Assembly: GCA_900540295.1 (NCBI GenBank)
Contig: UQFM01000003.1
Span: 1-64,000, forward strand
Length of the DNA stretch: 64,000 nucleotides
Origin: an uncultured Oscillospiraceae bacterium
GTDB lineage: Bacteria; Bacillota; Clostridia; Oscillospirales; Acutalibacteraceae
Direction of reading: 5' to 3'
Position 1 is the stretch's first letter; each line of letters begins with the position of its first letter. Of this stretch, positions 53,792 through 61,962 are shown one piece after another. The notes under the pieces were generated by a model. It was not told the origin of the DNA. It worked only from the letters and a program-made list of their open reading frames with translations, and did no database searches. The position numbers were made by a program, and so were the translations under genes.

Positions 53792-53838
53792 TCGCAACTT
53801 CAAGTTGCGAAAAAGCACGACAAAATTGGTGGTATAAT
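53792..53838 (+). promoter_or_regulatory. Promoter and palindromic operator of the XRE regulator gene
   Basis: TCGCAACTT-C-AAGTTGCGA (53792-53810) is a perfect 9-bp-arm palindrome overlapping the region where the -35 box would be. A perfect TATAAT follows at 53833-53838. This arrangement fits control by a dimeric helix-turn-helix protein, most simply the product of the next gene. Confidence 0.65.
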
Positions 53839-53887
53839 AAAGAGTATAGGTTAAAATAAAACCATCAAAAATAAGGAGGGCATACAA

Positions 53888-54562
53888 ATGGTGTTTGCTG
53901 ATAAATTACAGAGTTTGCGAAAATCAAAGGGATTGTCGCAGGAAGAGTTGGCTGAAAAGTGCAATGTAACAAGACAGTCCGTTTCAAAATGGGAAACAGG
54001 TTTAGGATACCCCGAAACGGAAAAGTTATTGATACTTTGCGAAATATTAGATGTTGATTTAGACTATCTTATGCGAGATAAAACTGCAACAGCAGAAGAT
54101 TGTAGCGTACAAAGGGAAATATCGTCTTATGAATCTTATGTTGGAAAATGGGTGCGGATTTTTTTGAAAGACCGAGAGTTTAACGGTTTGCACTGCGTTG
54201 CTCTTGTATCAATTCAGAAGTCATATTTAATTATTATGAATGACAAGGGTAAGCTGGGATTTATAGACGGATATTCTGTTAGCACCATTTCTGATTTTGT
54301 TGATAAGAAAAAGCAAATGAAGCTACCACCTATTCCAAGCAAAGAATCCATTAAGGATATTGGCAATTACCTTGTAGGGAAAAGATGTGATGTGAGATTG
54401 AAACAAAATAATTTGCTTTTGGGATTAGGATTTAATAAACCCGGAGGATTTTATTCAGTAACTATTGAAAACATTTCCAATGATGAAGTGATTGCTTGTG
54501 ATTTGAATAAATGTAAGTATACCAGCAGATTATCAGATGTTTTATATATCAAAGAATGCTAA
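53888..54562 (+). CDS. XRE-family transcriptional regulator
   Basis: A 224-residue protein with a Cro/C1-type helix-turn-helix at residues 5-60 (LQSLRKSKGLSQEELAEKCN, then VTRQSVSKWETGLGYPETEKL) and an unrecognised C-terminal domain of about 150 residues with two beta-rich segments. The start follows AAGGAGGG by about 9 bases. A palindromic operator and TATAAT lie just upstream, suggesting autoregulation. The codon use is A/T-rich like the rest of the island. No adjacent toxin partner is recognised, although the membrane-protein gene 200 bases downstream is in the same direction. Confidence 0.88.
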   Translation: MVFADKLQSLRKSKGLSQEELAEKCNVTRQSVSKWETGLGYPETEKLLILCEILDVDLDYLMRDKTATAEDCSVQREISSYESYVGKWVRIFLKDREFNGLHCVALVSIQKSYLIIMNDKGKLGFIDGYSVSTISDFVDKKKQMKLPPIPSKESIKDIGNYLVGKRCDVRLKQNNLLLGLGFNKPGGFYSVTIENISNDEVIACDLNKCKYTSRLSDVLYIKEC

Positions 54563-54650
54563 AAACAAAATTCTAATAGGGGAAAGTCAACAGAAATATG
54601 AATATTGTTTTATTCTGCTATTGATAACAGCATCAAGTATTATTATCGCT

Positions 54651-54693
54651 ATTTAGAGGGACGATAACAAAAAGTGTTGCCGCCCCTCTAAAT
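54651..54693 (+). other. Stem-loop in the gap before the membrane-protein gene
   Basis: ATTTAGAGGG (54651-54660) pairs with CCCTCTAAAT (54684-54693), and part of the loop pairs again (AACA with TGTT). There is no T run, so a leader structure or a decayed terminator are both possible. Confidence 0.4.
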
Positions 54694-54770
54694 TATAAAA
54701 ATGTATCCATAAACCATGCACCGCCCTATGTGGGAGAAAGGGGGAAAGATAATTTGAGGAGGTTGTATAT

Positions 54771-55484
54771 ATGTTGAAAATTTTTTCAACTGGGTTAGGC
54801 TTCGCCGTCGGTATTTTAAGTGTAATCTTCGTTGCAATAACAGTGATTACAGCCAAAAGAAAGCAGAAAAAAAGTGCAGCGGTTTTTGGGGTGCTGACAG
54901 GTATATGTATTCTGTATTTGGTGATTGGTACATGTGTTTTGTTTCGACCGCCTTACGGGGAAACGGAGGCAATATATCTTTCTGCCGATATTGCCCAATC
55001 GGATATACAAACTTATTTTGAAAAATATGCATCTGATATAGATGCTAATCCTGTAAAGAATTTGAATCCGAATGCAGAAACATATAATACAAAGCAGATT
55101 ATCTATAAAGACGGCTCTGTTTGCACATTGGATTTTCAAGGCTTGTCAATGCCTGAAAGCCGTATTGAACAGGTCTTGTATACCTGTTCGGATGAAGACC
55201 GTGCTAAGACTGTGTACACAGAGCAGAAAGATAATTTGAAAAAGGAATATGCAGAAAAATATCTTACGCAGAACAACGGATATGTTGAAGCAACAAGCGC
55301 GGGATACAGTGTTTGCGTATTTCCGATTGTGTATGACGGCACAGGATGGCTTTTTCCGTTTGCAGATACAGATGGGACGGTTTTACACATACTCGTCCGT
55401 TATGGAAATCAGTGCCTTGAAATTCGGGAAATCAGTGAGCGGGGGAATCTAATATTGCCAAAAAAGATTTTTAAAGAGTTTTAA
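54771..55484 (+). CDS. Two-helix membrane protein of unknown function
   Basis: A 237-residue protein that I do not recognise. Two membrane helices (about 8-28 and 38-58) are separated by a short basic loop (KRKQKKS), followed by an extracellular domain of about 175 residues rich in E, Y and T, without known motifs. Two cysteines near 120 and 140 may pair outside the cell. The ribosome site is a strong GAGGAGG, 9 bases upstream. It lies in the A/T-rich island after the XRE gene and may be cargo controlled by it. Confidence 0.75.
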   Translation: MLKIFSTGLGFAVGILSVIFVAITVITAKRKQKKSAAVFGVLTGICILYLVIGTCVLFRPPYGETEAIYLSADIAQSDIQTYFEKYASDIDANPVKNLNPNAETYNTKQIIYKDGSVCTLDFQGLSMPESRIEQVLYTCSDEDRAKTVYTEQKDNLKKEYAEKYLTQNNGYVEATSAGYSVCVFPIVYDGTGWLFPFADTDGTVLHILVRYGNQCLEIREISERGNLILPKKIFKEF

Positions 55485-55495
55485 ATATATCCGAC

Positions 55496-55530
55496 TGTGA
55501 TTATCTTGCATATTCACAGCGGGGTTTTTG
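55496..55530 (+). terminator. Weak terminator candidate after the island membrane protein
   Basis: CTGTGA and TCACAG arms are separated by a 12-13-base loop and followed by CGGGGTTTTT. The stem is short. Confidence 0.45.
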
Positions 55531-55607
55531 AACACAGGGTATTGGCAGAGAAGAGATTTTGCCGATAATGATGTGTGTTGAAAATCACTGCTTGTATGCT
55601 GACATGC

Positions 55608-55665
55608 AACGCAGTACTTTTTTCTGAAAAACAGTACTGCGTTCAAACGCGCTTCTATTGCGTTT
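55608..55665. repeat. Two adjacent hairpins at the right edge of the AT-rich island
   Basis: AACGCAGTACT (55608-55618) and AGTACTGCGTT (55633-55643) form a perfect 11-bp stem whose T-run/A-run loop can extend it. AAACGC/GCGTTT (55645-55650 with 55660-55665) follows. Nothing else is seen in 55531-55763. Confidence 0.55.
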
Positions 55666-55763
55666 AGACAAAATACGGCGTTTTTGCAATGTAATATGCT
55701 ACAATATTTTTGTCATTTATCAAAGTTATTTTGCAAATGACAACGAGATTGAGGGCAAATATA

Positions 55764-55795
55764 GGCGGGCAAGAAAAACTTGCCCGCCGCGCTTT
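55764..55795 (-). terminator. Terminator of lexA
   Basis: The perfect 10-bp stem GGCGGGCAAG/CTTGCCCGCC with an AAAAA loop begins 15 bases after the lexA stop. T-rich sequence lies on both sides, weaker on the minus strand. Confidence 0.7.
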
Positions 55796-55802
55796 TTAAG
55801 AC

Positions 55803-56393
55803 TTAATAATACCGCATTAAAGCGACCACTTTGCCGAGGATAATCACCTCGTTGACAATAATCGGTTCGTAAGCATCGTTTTCAGGCTGTAAACGGAAAT
55901 GCCCTTTTTCCTTATAAAACCGTTTGACTGTCGCTTCATCTTCAATCATGGCAACGACGATTTCGCCGTTTTCCGCCACGGGTGTTTTTTCTACAATGAC
56001 AATATCGCCGCTTAAAATACCCGCCTGTATCATACTGTCCCCGCGCACATGCAGGGCAAACAGCGGCTTATCCCGCGAGACATGCCCGTTGTAGGGCAAA
56101 TAACTTTCAATCTGCTCTACCGCCAAAATAGGCACGCCCGCCGTGACCGTACCAAGCAGGGGCACTGTGGTGACGTTTTCGGCTTCGCCCGTCACACGGA
56201 TGGAGCGCTTGTGCATCGGGTCGCGTTCAATGTAGCCCGCCTGTTCCAGTGCGTCCAGATTGGATTGCACGGAAGATGTGGATTTCAGCCCGACTGCGGC
56301 GCCGATTTCACGCACCGTGGGCGGAACGCCGCTTTGACTGCGTTCCATTAAGTACTCATAAATTTTTTTCTGGGTTCTGTTGATAGATTTCAT
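55803..56393 (-). CDS. lexA: LexA SOS repressor
   Basis: A 196-residue dimeric repressor that represses DNA-damage genes and self-cleaves on RecA-ssDNA filaments. A winged helix-turn-helix (about 1-65, PPTVREIGAAVGLKSTSSVQSNL without its last residues as recognition helix), the Ala-Gly cleavage site in LLGTVTAGVP (about 78-87), the catalytic serine in RGDSM (about 116-120) and the lysine in ATVKRF (about 153-158) are all present. Two LexA-box-like sites overlap its own promoter, indicating autoregulation. The gene is alone, without sulA-type or yneA neighbours. Confidence 0.96.
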   Translation of the reverse strand: MKSINRTQKKIYEYLMERSQSGVPPTVREIGAAVGLKSTSSVQSNLDALEQAGYIERDPMHKRSIRVTGEAENVTTVPLLGTVTAGVPILAVEQIESYLPYNGHVSRDKPLFALHVRGDSMIQAGILSGDIVIVEKTPVAENGEIVVAMIEDEATVKRFYKEKGHFRLQPENDAYEPIIVNEVIILGKVVALMRYY

Positions 56394-56487
56394 AAAATAC
56401 CTCCGAAAATCAGAATGGATGTTTCGGTCTGTTGTAAGAAAACAGCGTTTTCAGGTAAGATCGCGTTACCCTGCAACTGTTTTCTAT

Positions 56488-56527
56488 ATCATAGCACAAA
56501 TGTTCTAAAAATGCAAACATTTGTTTG
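56488..56527 (-). promoter_or_regulatory. lexA promoter with tandem LexA boxes
   Basis: Minus-strand TTGCAT (56511-56516) and TATGAT (56488-56493) are separated by 17 bases. A box read as AGAACATTTGTGCT (56493-56506) fills the spacer, and a box with CAAAC/GTTTG arms (56514-56527) overlaps the -35. Both fit the Gram-positive GAAC-N4-GTTC pattern with one or two changes. Confidence 0.75.
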
Positions 56528-56635
56528 TCATTTGCCAAAAAAATCTGCTTTTTTGCAGAAAATACGAAATAATTATCATTTTTTTGCGATTTGTTCATAA
56601 AATGTTCATATTTGGCGGTTATAGTATAGATGTAC

Positions 56636-56745
56636 TCAACAGAGAGGTACCGCAACCTCTCAACCGAGTATTTATACCCCCTCCTCAAGCAACCCCTCAA
56701 TTAGGGAAAAGACCGGTACCGCAACCGGTCTTTTCTCTTTTTTTA
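56636..56745 (+). ncRNA. Candidate small RNA with anti-Shine-Dalgarno loops
   Basis: A -10-like TATAGT/TATAGA (56620-56630) precedes a two-hairpin structure. Hairpin 1 is GAGAGGT-ACCGCA-ACCTCTC (56642-56661). A single-stranded linker contains CCCCCTCCTC (56677-56686) and CCCCTC (56693-56698). Hairpin 2, GAAAAGACCGGT-ACCGCA-ACCGGTCTTTTC (56706-56735, 12-bp stem), ends in a T7 run as an intrinsic terminator. Both hairpins share the closing GGT, the ACCGCA loop and the ACC. The linker is complementary to ribosome-binding sites. No protein frame fits. The rest of the gap 56394-57017 holds the lexA and gdhA promoters. Confidence 0.65.
56706..56745 (+). terminator. Intrinsic terminator of the candidate small RNA
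   Basis: A 12-bp stem with a 6-base loop is followed by CTCTTTTTTTATTTTTTA. It is about 275 bases upstream of gdhA and cannot belong to the minus-strand lexA gene. Confidence 0.9.
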
Positions 56746-56924
56746 TTTTTTACATGTTTCTGTGTTTTTAGCTTGTCCGAATTTGCAAGTTGTCTCCGCG
56801 GGTGAACCGAAATTCACCGTTTTTCGACTGCTCGATTCTTTGGAAAACCGTTGACTCTATATGCTTTTTGTCATTTTATACAAAAATATTTTTTTGAGAA
56901 AAATGAAATTTTAACATGCCGTTC

Positions 56925-56953
56925 TTGCATTTTTCACTTTCGTGCTGTAAAAT
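56925..56953 (+). promoter_or_regulatory. Promoter of gdhA
   Basis: TTGCAT (56925-56930) and TAAAAT (56948-56953) are separated by 17 bases, 65 bases before the ATG. Confidence 0.75.
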
Positions 56954-56966
56954 AGCAGAGCAGTAA

Positions 56967-58349
<1,383 letters not shown>

Positions 58350-58370
58350 GTTATATTTCCATAGACAGTT

Positions 58371-58410
58371 CACCCCGAATTTTGCCAAAGCAAAGTTCGG
58401 GGTGCTTTTT
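58371..58410 (+). terminator. Terminator of gdhA
   Basis: CACCCCGAA (58371-58379) pairs with TTCGGGGTG (58396-58404), with further pairing inside, and is followed by CTTTTT. Confidence 0.9.
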
Positions 58411-58452
58411 AGGGTGGGGTAAATACATAAGAACGTATAACCCACGCCGTTA

Positions 58453-58623
58453 TGTCATTCTGAGCGAAGCGAAGAATCTCCCACGGCACAGAGCAGGTCT
58501 GCAAAAAAATCCCACCTTGCTCGGGCGATTCGTGAATCGCCCCTACGAGATTATGCCTCGTCATTCGTTTTTCGCAAAATTCACCCTTGCTCAGGCAGAT
58601 GAAGGCATCCCCATCTCCCCTAC
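58453..58623. repeat. Hairpin-repeat cluster between gdhA and the fucose operon
   Basis: An inverted GAGATTCTTCGC...AGAATGACA unit at 58453-58482, a GGGCGATTCGTGAATCGCCC hairpin ending in CTAC at 58523-58545, and a decayed unit ending in CTAC at about 58592-58623. Confidence 0.8.
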
Positions 58624-58657
58624 GGTTTGTGCATTATCTTTTTAAATGCACCAAACA

Positions 58658-58695
58658 AACCCCACACGCCGAGGTTTTTGTCGGCGTGTGGGGTT
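58658..58695 (-). terminator. Terminator of the fucose operon
   Basis: A perfect 15-bp stem (58658-58672 with 58681-58695) with an 8-base loop lies 27 bases after the last stop. The minus-strand tail is T-rich but interrupted. Confidence 0.85.
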
Positions 58696-58721
58696 ATGTA
58701 TTTTATTCGTTGGAATGCGGT

Positions 58722-59339
58722 TTATTCTTCGTCCGTGTAATCGCCCATATATATCGGGTAACGGGTTTTGTCCGCTTCGGTAATCTCCCGCAGGACGCGG
58801 CAGGGCACGCCGACGGCTACGACATTTGCGGGAATGGATTTTGTAACCACGCTCCCTGCGCCGATTACGGTGTTGTCGCCGACGGTTACGCCCGCGAGTA
58901 CAGACGAGCCTGCGCCAATCCAAACATTGCTGCCGACGGTAACGGGTTTTGCGATTTCCAAGCCTGCTTTGCGCTGTTTGGGGTCGGTGGGATGTTCGGC
59001 GGTGGTGAAGCAACAGTTCGGACCGATGAACACATTGTCGCCGAACGTGACCTTTGCACCGTCCTGAATCACCAAATTATGGTTGGCATAAAAATAATCT
59101 CCAACCGTTATGTTGTAGCCGTAATCACACCAAAACGGCGGGGTGAAAACAGCCTCTTTGCCCATTTTTCCAATCAGTTCTTCGAGAATCGCCTGCTGTC
59201 CTGTGCGGTCATTGGGCGACAGCTGATTGTATTTCCAGCATTTATCCTTGCATTTTTGGATTTCCGCCTCAAACGCGGGATTGTAGCATCCCTGAAACAG
59301 GCAGTCGAGCGGTACTTTCGGTTTTTCCCCCATACTCAA
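58722..59339 (-). CDS. Maltose O-acetyltransferase-type sugar acetyltransferase
   Basis: A 205-residue hexapeptide-repeat enzyme that transfers acetyl from acetyl-CoA to a sugar hydroxyl. The N-terminal MAC helix region (about 10-60) precedes the left-handed beta helix, with the catalytic histidine in FTTAEHPTDPKQR (about 111-123) and the CoA-binding VTVGSNVWIGAGSSVLAGV (about 133-151). The start overlaps the fucA stop by 4 bases, so it is the fifth gene of the fucose operon. Such enzymes may detoxify non-metabolisable sugars; a link to fucose here is inferred from position only. Confidence 0.88.
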   Translation of the reverse strand: MSMGEKPKVPLDCLFQGCYNPAFEAEIQKCKDKCWKYNQLSPNDRTGQQAILEELIGKMGKEAVFTPPFWCDYGYNITVGDYFYANHNLVIQDGAKVTFGDNVFIGPNCCFTTAEHPTDPKQRKAGLEIAKPVTVGSNVWIGAGSSVLAGVTVGDNTVIGAGSVVTKSIPANVVAVGVPCRVLREITEADKTRYPIYMGDYTDEE

Positions 59340-60019
59340 TCCTCGCGGTAGTGCTTATAGCCCGGGTGCTTGCCCGTAATGCCGTAGTATTTCCGCAAAT
59401 CAATCAGCTTTTGAATGTTTTCTTCGGAAATTTCCTTTTCACCGCCCAAAAGATGCGCCGTCAAGCTGATTTTGGCGAACAGCTCTAAGGTCTCCATACG
59501 GTAATATGCGGTGATTGCGTCCGAACCGACGGTGAGCGCGCCGTGGTTGGCGAGCAGAAGCACATCGTGTTCCTGCAAATACGGTGCAATCGCATCGGGT
59601 ACTTCATAGGTGGACGGCGTGCCGTAGGGTGTGACGGGAATCGAGCCGATGGCGGCAACGGTTTCAATCATCGTGTAGCGGTCGAGCGGTACGTGCGCAA
59701 CGGCGTAGCCCGTGGCAGTCGGCGGATGCGCGTGCAGTACCGCGCCGACGTCGTCACGCTCCTTATAACAGCGCAGGTGCATTTTAATTTCAGAGGACGG
59801 GCGGTAGCCGTTTTCCGCCTCCAGCACATTGGCGTCTTTGTCAATAATCACTAACTTTTCGGGTGTGATAAAGCTTTTGCTGATGCCCGTGGGGGTTGCC
59901 AAAAAATTGCCGTCGGGCAGTTTGACGGACAGATTGCCGTCGTTTGCCGCTACCCAGCCGAGCTGCCACATTTTGTGGCAAATATCACACATGATTTCGC
60001 GTGTTTCCATGTATTGCAT
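59336..60019 (-). CDS. fucA: L-fuculose-1-phosphate aldolase
   Basis: A 227-residue zinc-dependent class II aldolase. It cleaves fuculose 1-phosphate to dihydroxyacetone phosphate and L-lactaldehyde. Phosphate-binding GNLSVK (about 28-33) and TPTGISK (about 42-48), the catalytic glutamate in SSEIKMHL (about 75-82) and the zinc histidines in HAHPPTATGYA (about 95-105) and NHG (about 158) are present. L-ribulose-phosphate 4-epimerases look alike, but the fucI and fucU context favours FucA. It overlaps the acetyltransferase gene by 4 bases. Confidence 0.92.
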   Translation of the reverse strand: MQYMETREIMCDICHKMWQLGWVAANDGNLSVKLPDGNFLATPTGISKSFITPEKLVIIDKDANVLEAENGYRPSSEIKMHLRCYKERDDVGAVLHAHPPTATGYAVAHVPLDRYTMIETVAAIGSIPVTPYGTPSTYEVPDAIAPYLQEHDVLLLANHGALTVGSDAITAYYRMETLELFAKISLTAHLLGGEKEISEENIQKLIDLRKYYGITGKHPGYKHYRED

Positions 60020-60037
60020 ATATTTTTCTTCCTTTTC

Positions 60038-60478
60038 TTAATCTGTTACAACGCCTTTTTGCAAAAGCACATTTGCATACAGCGCCTGTTCACCCGTGGC
60101 AATAATCGCATAGGCTTGTTTTGCCCGTTCGTAAAAATCGAACCGTTCCGTATAATTTACAGTCTGCGCACCGCGTGCGTCATGTGTTTGCAGAAGCGCA
60201 AAATAGGTATCCCAAATCGGGGTTTCCACCGTATCGCCGGGGACAACCGCCATCAGGGAAACAGGCTTTTCCACGTATGTATCCAGCGGAAACAGTCGGA
60301 GAACCGCATCCAAGATTTCGGGTACGCCGTGTCCGTCCATACGGATGACTTTCGCATCCTTTCCCATGGATGCGGCTGGGAAATTTCCGTCGGCAATCAC
60401 CAAGGTATCGCCGTGTCCCATTTCGCAAAGTGTTTTCAGCAGTTCGGGCGGTAAAATTTTCGGAATCCCTTTCAGCAT
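60038..60478 (-). CDS. fucU: L-fucose mutarotase FucU (RbsD/FucU family)
   Basis: A 146-residue cytoplasmic protein that interconverts alpha- and beta-L-fucose for the isomerase. The opening [24 protein letters not shown] holds the conserved H22 (catalytic), followed by IADGNFPA (about 27-34); the C-terminal YERAKQAYAIIATGE-type segment (about 116-130) supplies the second site. Its start overlaps the fucK stop by 7 bases, and fucA follows 18 bases later. Confidence 0.95.
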   Translation of the reverse strand: MLKGIPKILPPELLKTLCEMGHGDTLVIADGNFPAASMGKDAKVIRMDGHGVPEILDAVLRLFPLDTYVEKPVSLMAVVPGDTVETPIWDTYFALLQTHDARGAQTVNYTERFDFYERAKQAYAIIATGEQALYANVLLQKGVVTD

Positions 60479-61962
60479 AAATTTGTCACCTCTAAAAATG
60501 TTTTGTACGCCGCTTCCGTATCCGTTTGCACATTCGGCAGATAGGTTTGTACGTTGTCCGAATGCCGCACGATTTCGCGCGCCTCTTCGAGCGTATCAAT
60601 TTCGCCCGTTGCCAATAGCTGTAACACCAAATTCCCGTATACAGTCGCTTCCACAGGACCTGCAACCACGGTCTTACCGCAGACGTCCGCCGTAAGACGG
60701 CACAGAAGCGTATCCTTTACACCGCCGCCGACAATGTGCAGGGTGCTGTACTGCTTTTCTGTACACTGCTCAATTTGCGCAATGGCGTAGCGGTATTTCA
60801 TGGCAAGGCTGTCGTAAATACAGCGCAGAATTTCCCCTTTGGTTTCGGGCGCTTTTTGCGCGGTTTTGCGACAGTATTCCTGAATCCGTTTCGGAATATT
60901 GCCCGCAGGCACAAACAGTGCATCGTCGGGGTCAATAAAGCTTTGGAATGCGGGTGCGGCAAGCGCAAGCTTTTCCATTTCGGCAAAGGAAAGCGAATCG
61001 CCCTCTTTCTGCCACTGACGGCGCGTTTCCTGTATGAGCCACAGACCGATGATGTTTTTTAAGAACGAGGCTTTGCCGCCGTAACCGCCCTCGTTGGTAA
61101 TGTTGCAGGCGGCGGTTTGCGCATTGATAAGCGGGGCGTCCAATTCCGTGCCGAGCAATGACCAAGTGCCGCAGCTTAAAAACAGAAAATCCTTTTCGCT
61201 TGCGGGGACGCTTGCCTGTGCGCACTGGGTATCGTGCCCTGCCACGGCAATCACGCGCGAAGCGGGAATCCCCAATTCCTCGCACAAATCGGCGCGCAGG
61301 GGGCCGATTGGCGTCGCCGTCGGCACGATTTCGGGGAACAGTGTGCGCGGAATCCCGAAGCTTTCCAAAACCGTGGGCGACCAGGTGCGGGTCTGTGCAT
61401 CCAACAGCTGAGAAGTGGAAGCAATGGAGTATTCCGTATGCTTTTCACCTGTCAGCATAAAGGCAAATAAATCGGGCATAAATAACAGGTTTTTTGCCTG
61501 TTCCAACAGCGCGGGACGCGTTTCACGGAGTGCCGCAAGCTGAAAAACCGTATTGATTTCCATAAGCTGATTGCCCGTGATGCGGTACAGCTCTTCTTTG
61601 GATAGGCGGGAAAAGGCACGGTTAAATATGCCCGCCGTGCGTGCGTCTCGGTAATGCACGGGATTTTCAAGCAGGTGTTCGTCCGTGTCCAACAGCCCGA
61701 AATCCACGCCCCATGTGTCTATTCCGATGCTGTCGGGAGTGCAAACGGCTTTTGCCTTTAAAAGTGACTGCTTAATTTCATGAAACAGCCGTAGGACGTC
61801 CCAATACAAGGTGTCGCCGAGCTTCACGGGGTCGTTGGAAAAACGGTGCAATTCTTCGAGCGTCAGTTTTTTGCCGTCAAAGCGTCCCAGCACGGCGCGC
61901 CCCGAGGACGCGCCGAAGTCGAAAGCCAATAAATTTTTGGTTTGTTTCATCATAGCACTCAT
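60472..61962 (-). CDS. fucK: L-fuculokinase of the RhaB/FucK type
   Basis: A 496-residue FGGY-family sugar kinase. The phosphate-1 motif [16 protein letters not shown] (about 10-25), [12 protein letters not shown] (about 80-91) and the adenosine motif [19 protein letters not shown] (about 401-419) are conserved. The details ([19 protein letters not shown]) are closest to rhamnulokinases, which share ancestry with the fuculokinases of Firmicutes. Position between fucI and fucU makes fuculose the likely substrate, but rhamnulose cannot be excluded. It overlaps fucI by 4 bases (ATGA). Confidence 0.88.
   Translation of the reverse strand: MSAMMKQTKNLLAFDFGASSGRAVLGRFDGKKLTLEELHRFSNDPVKLGDTLYWDVLRLFHEIKQSLLKAKAVCTPDSIGIDTWGVDFGLLDTDEHLLENPVHYRDARTAGIFNRAFSRLSKEELYRITGNQLMEINTVFQLAALRETRPALLEQAKNLLFMPDLFAFMLTGEKHTEYSIASTSQLLDAQTRTWSPTVLESFGIPRTLFPEIVPTATPIGPLRADLCEELGIPASRVIAVAGHDTQCAQASVPASEKDFLFLSCGTWSLLGTELDAPLINAQTAACNITNEGGYGGKASFLKNIIGLWLIQETRRQWQKEGDSLSFAEMEKLALAAPAFQSFIDPDDALFVPAGNIPKRIQEYCRKTAQKAPETKGEILRCIYDSLAMKYRYAIAQIEQCTEKQYSTLHIVGGGVKDTLLCRLTADVCGKTVVAGPVEATVYGNLVLQLLATGEIDTLEEAREIVRHSDNVQTYLPNVQTDTEAAYKTFLEVTNLC

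Larger units (their letters stand above)
52520..55760. other. AT-rich island of probable foreign origin
   Basis: Base composition and codon use visibly shift to A/T-rich between the M20 terminator and lexA. The stretch has three genes (YD-repeat fragment, XRE regulator, membrane protein), long gaps, an inverted-repeat element and no GTAG-type hairpins, unlike the flanks. No integrase, transposase or flanking direct repeat was found. Confidence 0.65.

Noticed and set aside
52520..55760. Prophage or integrative element
   Set aside because: No integrase, recombinase, structural, replication or conjugation gene, and no flanking direct repeats could be found.
56641..56745. T-box leader remnant, because GGTACCGC occurs twice
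   Set aside because: No specifier stem or complete T-box bulge sequence is seen, both copies lie in self-complementary hairpins, and no aminoacyl-tRNA synthetase or amino-acid gene under attenuation follows (gdhA has its own promoter further down).
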